Of a stretch of DNA of 5,279 nt, positions 1 to 4,296 are shown piece after piece (the stretch's first letter is position 1; the number at the start of each line of letters is the position of its first letter). The translations under genes were made by a program, and so were the position numbers. The notes below the pieces were generated by a model. The model was given only the letters and a program-made list of their open reading frames with translations. It was not told the origin of the DNA and did no database searches. The stretch comes from JAXJYR01 sp964593515 (GTDB lineage: Bacteria; Bacillota_I; Bacilli_A; Erysipelotrichales; Erysipelotrichaceae): positions 1 to 5,279 of the forward strand of contig CAZQJH010000107.1 of assembly GCA_964593515.1 (NCBI GenBank), given 5' to 3'.

Positions 1-351
1 GCTTGGTATTATCATTAAGGTTTGAAATAAGATTATACTTAATAAACATGCAGCAATAATTAACCATTTTTTATTAAGATTATGATAACGATGATATTGA
101 AGGACTAAAGCATAAATACTTAGAATAATTAAACATTGATAAGCAAAGACAAAGTCTTTTAAACCATATAAAGCTAAACTAATTAACGTAAAAATAATAC
201 TTACTTTTTCTTCATGATTATTTAAATAATATATCAATAAGATAAATAATAAGTTAGGACTTAAGGTAATACTTAGAAATGCTAATAAGATTTCAATCAT
301 GTTTTGATATGATAAATGATAAAGTTTATCATTATTGATTGTTAGTTGCAT
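1..351 (-). CDS. Hypothetical multi-spanning membrane protein, 3' part cut by the left window edge
   Basis: This reading frame opens with ATG at 349-351 and stays open for 117 codons to the window edge, so the C-terminal part is missing. The start is well supported: the minus strand reads GAGGTGA a few bases before the ATG. The protein begins with about 17 polar residues (MQLTINNDKLYHL...). Hydrophobic stretches follow at about residues 19-43, 50-77 and 94-117, separated by short charged loops such as NNHEEK and YHRYHNLNKK, so it is a polytopic membrane protein. I do not recognise the family. The N-terminal membrane domain of SpoIIE, or a general membrane transporter or enzyme, would fit by topology and by the sporulation context, but no diagnostic motif is visible. 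It lies beyond a strong terminator, so it is probably its own transcription unit. Confidence 0.7.
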   Translation of the reverse strand, partial: MQLTINNDKLYHLSYQNMIEILLAFLSITLSPNLLFILLIYYLNNHEEKVSIIFTLISLALYGLKDFVFAYQCLIILSIYALVLQYHRYHNLNKKWLIIAACLLSIILFQTLMIIPS

Positions 352-399
352 ACTTCACCTCATCACTCATATCCTATCAAATGATAATTATGAAGTATG
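349..399 (-). promoter_or_regulatory. Leader inverted repeat that could hide the start codon of the left-edge gene
   Basis: A perfect 9-bp inverted repeat is present: CATACTTCA at 349-357 and TGAAGTATG at 391-399, with 33 bases between. On the minus-strand transcript the 3' arm is UGAAGUAUG. It contains the AUG start codon and the bases between it and the Shine-Dalgarno sequence. If the hairpin forms, translation initiation would be partly blocked. The loop contains a smaller palindrome (TATC/GATA, 375-386). The arms are seen directly; a regulatory role is inference. The same dyad could also be a protein-binding site near the promoter. Confidence 0.4.
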
Positions 400-428
400 T
401 CATTTCCTGTAATTATTGTATTCCTAAG

Positions 429-469
429 AAAAAAGATGATTCATCCTGTAATTTAGGATAAATCATCTT
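429..469 (-). terminator. Intrinsic terminator after tagO
   Basis: Arms at 433-447 and 455-469 form a 15-bp stem with a single G-U pair and a 7-base loop (448-454). On the minus strand the second arm is followed by a T-rich tract (TTTTTTCTT counting the arm's last bases). The first arm begins inside the TAA stop codon of tagO (468-470), so termination follows translation directly. The A-rich 5' flank means the element could also work in the opposite direction, but no plus-strand gene reaches it. It separates the mbl-tagO unit from the left-edge gene. Confidence 0.85.
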
Positions 470-1526
470 ATTTTTCTTTAAGTATTTTACGTTTAATCCG
501 ACGAATAACACCTATTATTGGATGATATGATGTTGATATCATCCCACTTATTTCGATAAATAATTCAACAATTATCGCAATGATAAATAAAAGTAAGAAA
601 CCTAAGTTTTTATTAATCATATATGCATAGGCAGTTAAACCAAAGATTGTCGTAACTACATATAATATAATAACTGTATTACGATGTCCAAAACGTTTCA
701 TTAATAAATGGTGGGTATGTTCTTTATCAGCTTGCGAAAACTTTAAACCTTTAAGCTTACGACGAATAATCGCTCCTAATGTATCAATGATTGGTACCAT
801 TAATAATAAGATTGGTAAAGCTAAGGTCATAATCGTAGAACTCTTAAATCCTAATAATGAAATTGAAGCAATAATAAAACCTAAGAACAATGCTCCACAA
901 TCACCCATAAAGATACTTGCTGGATGAAAATTAAAGAATAAAAATCCAAGGGTTGCTCCAGCTAGGATTAAAGAAATTGTTACAATATCTAATCTTCCTT
1001 CAATCATTGCCATCGTTGCAATTACAATTAAGATAATTGCGGAAATTCCTCCAGCTAAACCATCTAATCCATCAATCAAATTAACAGCATTAGTAATTCC
1101 AATAATCCAAGCAAAAGTAACTAAGAAGCTAATAAATCCCATATCAATTGTAATATTGAAAGGTAAACGAATAACTCCTAAAGATACTTTACTAACATAA
1201 ATTAAAACTATTGCCGCAACAATTTGAAATGATAATTTAGCTTTAGGTGATAAAGTCAACATATCATCAACTAATCCACCGATAAACATAATTGCTCCAC
1301 CAATTAGGATTCCATTAATCGTTTGATCAGTTTTCATGAATAAAGCCATTCCAATCATGAAGGAAACAAAGATTGCTACTCCACCAATGCGGGCTATTTT
1401 CCCATTATGAACTGTACGTTCATTTACTTGCGCATAGACTTCTAAACGCGTGGCAATCACTTTCACAATTGGGGTAATTAAAATTGATAACAACATCGGT
1501 ACGCATAAATATACCAATAAATCCAT
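468..1526 (-). CDS. tagO: TagO/WecA-type undecaprenyl-phosphate N-acetylglucosaminyl 1-phosphate transferase
   Basis: This 352-residue integral membrane enzyme belongs to the MraY/WecA/TagO family. It moves a sugar 1-phosphate, usually GlcNAc-1-P from UDP-GlcNAc, onto undecaprenyl phosphate on the cytoplasmic face, the first step of wall teichoic acid and related polymers. The family motifs are all visible: the cytoplasmic loop NERTVHNGKIARIGG (35-49), the Mg-binding DD at 87-88 followed by LSPKAKLSFQ, NLIDGLDGLAGG (149-160), MGDCGALFLG (207-216) and the His motif HTHH (270-273). The NERxVH and LSPKxKL motifs resemble TagO/WecA more than MraY, and about ten hydrophobic spans are seen. The ATG has a good ribosome site (AGAGGA) that overlaps the mbl stop codon, leaving a 9-base gap, so the two genes are probably translationally coupled. 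The exact sugar substrate cannot be read from sequence; wall teichoic acid or another secondary wall polymer is possible. Confidence 0.9.
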   Translation of the reverse strand: MDLLVYLCVPMLLSILITPIVKVIATRLEVYAQVNERTVHNGKIARIGGVAIFVSFMIGMALFMKTDQTINGILIGGAIMFIGGLVDDMLTLSPKAKLSFQIVAAIVLIYVSKVSLGVIRLPFNITIDMGFISFLVTFAWIIGITNAVNLIDGLDGLAGGISAIILIVIATMAMIEGRLDIVTISLILAGATLGFLFFNFHPASIFMGDCGALFLGFIIASISLLGFKSSTIMTLALPILLLMVPIIDTLGAIIRRKLKGLKFSQADKEHTHHLLMKRFGHRNTVIILYVVTTIFGLTAYAYMINKNLGFLLLFIIAIIVELFIEISGMISTSYHPIIGVIRRIKRKILKEK

Positions 1527-1535
1527 TTTTATCCT

Positions 1536-2522
1536 CTAGCGAATTAAATCAATATTATCTAATAAAATACCTGTTCCTTCAGCTACACAACGTAAAGCAT
1601 TTTCAGCTACATATACTGGAATATGTAATTCATCACGTAATAATTGATCAATACCATGCAATAAAGCACCTCCACCAGTTAAGACAATTCCTCTAGTTAC
1701 AATATCACTAGCTAATTCTGGTGGTGTTTGTTCTAAAACCGTCTTACAAGCAGTTACTACTGATTGTAAACTTTCGGCCATACTTCCTTGAATTTCATCA
1801 GAAGATAAAGTGATAGTTGTTGGTAAACCTGTTACTAAGTCACGACCACTTACTTCCATTGTTTCATTTAAAGCACCTTTATAAGCTGTACCAATTTTTT
1901 GTTTAATATCTTCGGCTGTACGATCACCAATTAATAATTTCTTTTCATCTTTAACATATTTAATAATGTCACGATCTAATGTATCTCCTGCTACTTTTAA
2001 TGAAGTTGAAGCTACAATTTCTCCTAATGAAATAACAGCTACATCAGTAGTACCTCCACCAATGTCTAATACCATACATCCACTAGGTTTTCCAATATCT
2101 AAACCTGCTCCAACGGCAGCAACTTTAGGTTCTTCTTCAATAAAGACCTTTTTAGCTCCGGCACGATAAGCAGCATCACGAATCGCATTTCTTTCTACTT
2201 CAGTAATATTACTAGGACAACAAATTAAAATCGTAGGACGTTTGAATAATCCTTTAATTTCTAATTTCTTAAAGAAATAATTCAACATAATTTCAGTAAC
2301 TTCATAGTCAGCAATAACTCCATCTTTTAAAGGACGAATTGCTAGAATTTTACCTGGGGTTCTACCTAACATATCTTTAGCTTCTTGACCAGCTGCTAAA
2401 CATTTTCTCGATTCAGCATCAATAGCAACCACACTAGGTTCATCAATAACAACTCCTTCGCCTTTAACATACATTAGGAAGTTAGCTGTTCCTAAATCAA
2501 TTCCTACTTCTTTTGAAAACAC
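1536..2522 (-). CDS. mbl: MreB-family actin homologue, Mbl type
   Basis: This is a 328-residue bacterial actin that binds ATP, forms membrane-attached filaments and guides the elongation machinery along the side wall. Motifs in order are phosphate-1 GIDLGTAN (7-14), IRPLKDGVIADYEVTE (62-77), connect-1 EEEPKVAAVGAG (129-140), phosphate-2 DIGGGTTD (153-160) and the adenosine motif TGGGALL (282-288). The LKDGVIADYEVTE and TPPELASDI segments and the position beside spoIID and spoIIQ favour Mbl over MreB. The frame is open further upstream to a GTG at 2540, but that version would translate the ribosome site itself. GGAGGAG at 2528-2534 lies 5 bases before GTG at 2520-2522, so the start is placed there, giving an N-terminus (MFSKEVGIDLGTAN) that matches the family. 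The gene ends with TAG inside the tagO ribosome site. It has its own promoter. Confidence 0.92.
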   Translation of the reverse strand: MFSKEVGIDLGTANFLMYVKGEGVVIDEPSVVAIDAESRKCLAAGQEAKDMLGRTPGKILAIRPLKDGVIADYEVTEIMLNYFFKKLEIKGLFKRPTILICCPSNITEVERNAIRDAAYRAGAKKVFIEEEPKVAAVGAGLDIGKPSGCMVLDIGGGTTDVAVISLGEIVASTSLKVAGDTLDRDIIKYVKDEKKLLIGDRTAEDIKQKIGTAYKGALNETMEVSGRDLVTGLPTTITLSSDEIQGSMAESLQSVVTACKTVLEQTPPELASDIVTRGIVLTGGGALLHGIDQLLRDELHIPVYVAENALRCVAEGTGILLDNIDLIR

Positions 2523-2527
2523 GTTAT

Positions 2528-2534
2528 CTCCTCC
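2528..2534 (-). promoter_or_regulatory. Ribosome binding site that sets the GTG start of mbl
   Basis: The minus strand reads GGAGGAG, then ATAAC, then GTG (2520-2522). This near-perfect Shine-Dalgarno lies inside the longer open frame that begins at the GTG of 2538-2540. The shorter start is therefore the real one, and the first six residues of the longer frame are probably not translated. Confidence 0.88.
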
Positions 2535-2548
2535 AATCACTCTTCTAC

Positions 2549-2577
2549 ATTATAACATATTTCTAAACGATTCAAGT
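2549..2577 (-). promoter_or_regulatory. Vegetative (sigma-A type) promoter of mbl-tagO
   Basis: The -10 hexamer is a perfect TATAAT (2549-2554) with an extended -10 TG one base upstream (TGTTATAAT). Upstream, TTGAAT (2570-2575) lies at 15 bases and the weaker ACTTGA (2572-2577) at 17 bases, so the -35 is only fair and the extended -10 probably compensates. Transcription would start near 2541-2543, about 20 bases before the GTG of mbl, leaving just enough leader for the ribosome site. One arm of the 14-bp inverted repeat covers the -35 and part of the spacer. Confidence 0.7.
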
Positions 2578-2610
2578 CATATTTATAAAACTTTAAGAAT
2601 CGTTTAGAAA
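2560..2610. repeat. Perfect 14-bp inverted repeat between spoIIQ and mbl
   Basis: TTTCTAAACGATTC (2560-2573) and GAATCGTTTAGAAA (2597-2610) are exact reverse complements separated by 23 bases. A further 4 bp (AAGT/ACTT, 2574-2577 with 2590-2593) can extend the stem after a bulge. The repeat begins 6 bases after the tandem TAATAA stop of spoIIQ and reaches the -35 region of the mbl promoter. No T tract follows on the minus strand, so it is not a standard intrinsic terminator. It may be an operator, an mRNA 3'-end stabilising hairpin for spoIIQ, or both. Confidence 0.75.
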
Positions 2611-2616
2611 GCTTTA

Positions 2617-3186
2617 TTATTGTACTATTTCTTTTAAACTTTTTCCATATATTTTTTCGGGATGAATTAATTTGTTTTTTAAGGTTACTACCAAGTGTAA
2701 ATGATTTCCTAATTCTTTATGATAAGCATTATCACTAGCTAAACCAATTACTTCACCTTGCTTAATTTTATCCCCTTTTTTAAACTTAAGATCACTAATA
2801 CTTTCATAAGTTATTGTTATTTGATCACTAGTTATCGTAATACTATTTCCAAATACTTGATCATTTTTGATATCACTTACCTGACCATCAAAAACAGCAA
2901 TAACTTCAAACTTTTCTTTTTGATAAGTATAATCAATTCCTTGATTACCTCGATATACATCTTCATATTTCGTAATACTATCTAAATCATGTTGTTTTCC
3001 ATCATAATATTCACTAACTTTATTAGCTTTAACTTTAAATGGTTTAATTCCTTTTTGTTCTTCATCAATTGATAAAACTACTTCTTTAACTTCATTAAAT
3101 ACAGCTACTTCTTCATGAGGTTTAAAACAGTTATATCCTATTGTAATAACCCCTACGATAACTAACAATAATAATCCTTTTTTCAT
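2617..3186 (-). CDS. spoIIQ: SpoIIQ-like forespore protein with a degenerate LytM (M23) domain
   Basis: This 189-residue protein has one N-terminal membrane span (about residues 4-18, after MKK), a linker, and a LytM/peptidase M23 fold at about 75-180. SpoIIQ is anchored in the forespore membrane and binds SpoIIIAH across the intermembrane space, holding the engulfing membranes and building the feeding channel. In the first metal motif, normally HxGxD, the sequence is NQGID (81-85): Asn replaces the zinc-binding His, while Asp85 remains. The second motif, HLH (162-164 in GNHLHLVV), is intact. A lone missing His is a feature of Bacillus SpoIIQ and argues against peptidase activity. KKGDKIKQGEVIG (136-148) is typical of the fold. 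It is shorter than B. subtilis SpoIIQ (about 283 residues) and lacks its charged C-terminal tail. The ATG follows GAGGTG at a normal distance, and translation ends with TAATAA. Neighbouring spoIID supports the name over a generic M23 protein. Confidence 0.85.
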   Translation of the reverse strand: MKKGLLLLVIVGVITIGYNCFKPHEEVAVFNEVKEVVLSIDEEQKGIKPFKVKANKVSEYYDGKQHDLDSITKYEDVYRGNQGIDYTYQKEKFEVIAVFDGQVSDIKNDQVFGNSITITSDQITITYESISDLKFKKGDKIKQGEVIGLASDNAYHKELGNHLHLVVTLKNKLIHPEKIYGKSLKEIVQ

Positions 3187-3202
3187 GAATCACCTCATCT
3201 AA

Positions 3203-3232
3203 AAGTTTGCCCCCATTTTTATTCTCTTATAC
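3203..3232 (-). promoter_or_regulatory. Sigma-F/sigma-G-like promoter of spoIIQ
   Basis: On the minus strand GTATA (3228-3232) is followed by exactly 15 bases and then GGGCAAACTT (3203-3212). This fits the B. subtilis sigma-F pattern of GTATA-like -35, 15-16 bases, GGnnAnAnT -10. Read with an 18-base spacer, CAAACTT would be a weaker sigma-G -10. B. subtilis spoIIQ is known to be transcribed in the forespore by sigma-F. The -35 overlaps the TAG stop of spoIID. The predicted start would fall about at the ribosome site (3191-3196), leaving a very short leader, which lowers confidence somewhat. Confidence 0.55.
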
Positions 3233-4101
3233 TATTTTTGTATTTCTACTCCTTGATAATAATGTTTTAATATTTCTTGATAAGTATATCCTTGTTTAGC
3301 CATTAGATTAGCTCCATGTTGTGACATCCCTACACCATGACCATAACCATATGTGGTAATTACTACTTCATCATTAATCTTAATTTTGAAACATGAAGAG
3401 CGTAAATTTAATAATTCACGTATTTCTTTACCACTATATTCTTGCTTATCAATTATTACTTTTTCCACATAACCACTATCATAATAAATAAGTTCGATAT
3501 TAGCTAAATCATTAACTTTTAATAACTTCATAATAGTTTCTTTACTATAAGTTGTGCTTACTTCATAATCTTTTACTTGTTTATCCCATAGTGAATCAAC
3601 ACTAACTAAATAAGGATATAAACTTTGGTAATATTCATTACTATTATTAGTTTGACCACAACTCATACTATGAAATAAAGCACTAATTACTTTACCATTA
3701 TAAGTTAAATATTCCCCTTTAGTCTGCTTAATAGCTTGTCTTATTTTCGTAAGATAAAGATTATAATTATCTTTCCATTTCTTTTTTAGTTGTTGTGAAT
3801 CAACATAAACTTGACTATTAGTTGTATCATCAACTTCATAATTACGAGATATCACATACGTACGAGCTGCCACACATTGAGCTTTTAAGGCTTCTAATTC
3901 AAAACTTGGACTCATTTCACTAGCTACAACTCCTTCAAGATATGTTTCCAGTGGTAAAGAAAAAGTAGCTTGTTTTCCTTTCACAACTACTACTGGTTCA
4001 TTTTTAACTTCACTGATTTGATAAAAACAAAGTGGTAATTGATAATAAGCAAACAAGCTACTTACAATAATTAATATTAAGCAAATAAACTTAATTAACA
4101 T
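3232..4101 (-). CDS. spoIID: Stage II sporulation protein D, septal peptidoglycan lytic transglycosylase
   Basis: This 289-residue protein is a mother-cell enzyme that cleaves glycan strands stripped of stem peptides by SpoIIP, thinning the septum and driving engulfment with SpoIIM and SpoIIP. An N-terminal membrane span covers about residues 3-19. The SpoIID/LytB domain starts at FSLPLETYLEGVVASEM (47-63); Glu62 matches the catalytic Glu of the family, and ALKAQCVAARTY (71-82) follows. The conserved FHSMSCGQTNNS segment is at 143-154. The C-terminal signature YGYGHGVGMSQHGANLMAK (251-269) and GYTYQEILKHYYQG (271-284) is complete. The frame is open upstream to a TTG at 4167, but the ATG at 4099-4101 is chosen: it overlaps the stop of the preceding gene as TAATG and has GAGG (4111-4114) 9 bases upstream. 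That arrangement indicates translational coupling. I see no clear sigma-E promoter directly before it. Confidence 0.93.
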   Translation of the reverse strand: MLIKFICLILIIVSSLFAYYQLPLCFYQISEVKNEPVVVVKGKQATFSLPLETYLEGVVASEMSPSFELEALKAQCVAARTYVISRNYEVDDTTNSQVYVDSQQLKKKWKDNYNLYLTKIRQAIKQTKGEYLTYNGKVISALFHSMSCGQTNNSNEYYQSLYPYLVSVDSLWDKQVKDYEVSTTYSKETIMKLLKVNDLANIELIYYDSGYVEKVIIDKQEYSGKEIRELLNLRSSCFKIKINDEVVITTYGYGHGVGMSQHGANLMAKQGYTYQEILKHYYQGVEIQK

Positions 4102-4289
4102 TAAAATACGCCTCGATATAAAGTGATTCCAATAATAAATTGACCAGCTAAATAAGCTAGTGCACAAGCACTTAAGGTTAATAGAATCAATCCTTGTGAT
4201 TGATTCTTAACTAACTTATGCCAAGCACAACCACTTAAAGCATAAAATGCTAATAAAAAACAAGCTACATAAATTCCAACTGCAACCAT
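4101..4289 (-). CDS. ywzB: Small DUF1146 (YwzB-like) membrane protein
   Basis: This 62-residue protein has two hydrophobic spans at about residues 2-20 and 38-58, joined by a short basic loop (AWHKLVKNQSQG). Size, topology and the pattern of an aromatic and small-residue first helix, W-x-K in the loop and an LxxxAxAYLxxQF second helix resemble the DUF1146 family, typified by B. subtilis YwzB. Its position supports this, because ywzB lies just upstream of the murAA-spoIID region in Bacillus. The molecular function is unknown. The frame is open to a TTG at 4305-4307, but the ATG at 4287-4289 is preferred because AAAGGTAGG (4296-4304) lies 6 bases upstream and the longer version would translate that site. 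The stop TAA shares one base with the spoIID ATG. The family match is from memory of pattern and context, so it is less certain than the gene itself. Confidence 0.75.
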   Translation of the reverse strand: MVAVGIYVACFLLAFYALSGCAWHKLVKNQSQGLILLTLSACALAYLAGQFIIGITLYRGVF

Positions 4290-4296
4290 AAGTTTC

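Noticed and set aside
352..467. Possible sigma-E or sigma-A promoter before the left-edge gene (CATACTTC or CATAAT boxes)
   Set aside because: Only partial -10 matches were found, and none has a convincing -35 at the right spacing, so no promoter is called.
1484..1696. Plus-strand open frame of 70 codons across the tagO-mbl junction
   Set aside because: It lies opposite two well-supported genes, has a low-complexity His/Ile/Leu-rich product, and no ribosome site; it is a shadow of the minus-strand genes.
1966..2169. Plus-strand open frame of 67 codons inside mbl
   Set aside because: It is fully antisense to the conserved ATP-binding core of mbl and shows no domain or ribosome site.
2758..2985. 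Plus-strand open frame of 75 codons inside spoIIQ
   Set aside because: Its apparent hydrophobicity comes from reading AT-rich coding sequence on the wrong strand; there is no initiation signal.
3200..3217. Five-codon minus-strand mini-ORF (MGANF) between spoIID and spoIIQ
   Set aside because: It coincides with the sigma-F-like -10 element, has only a weak ribosome site, and is too short to distinguish from chance.
4102..4167. N-terminal extension of SpoIID from a TTG at 4167
   Set aside because: The extension lies wholly within ywzB. The ATG at 4101 has a Shine-Dalgarno, a TAATG overlap, and gives a normal N-terminal membrane anchor.
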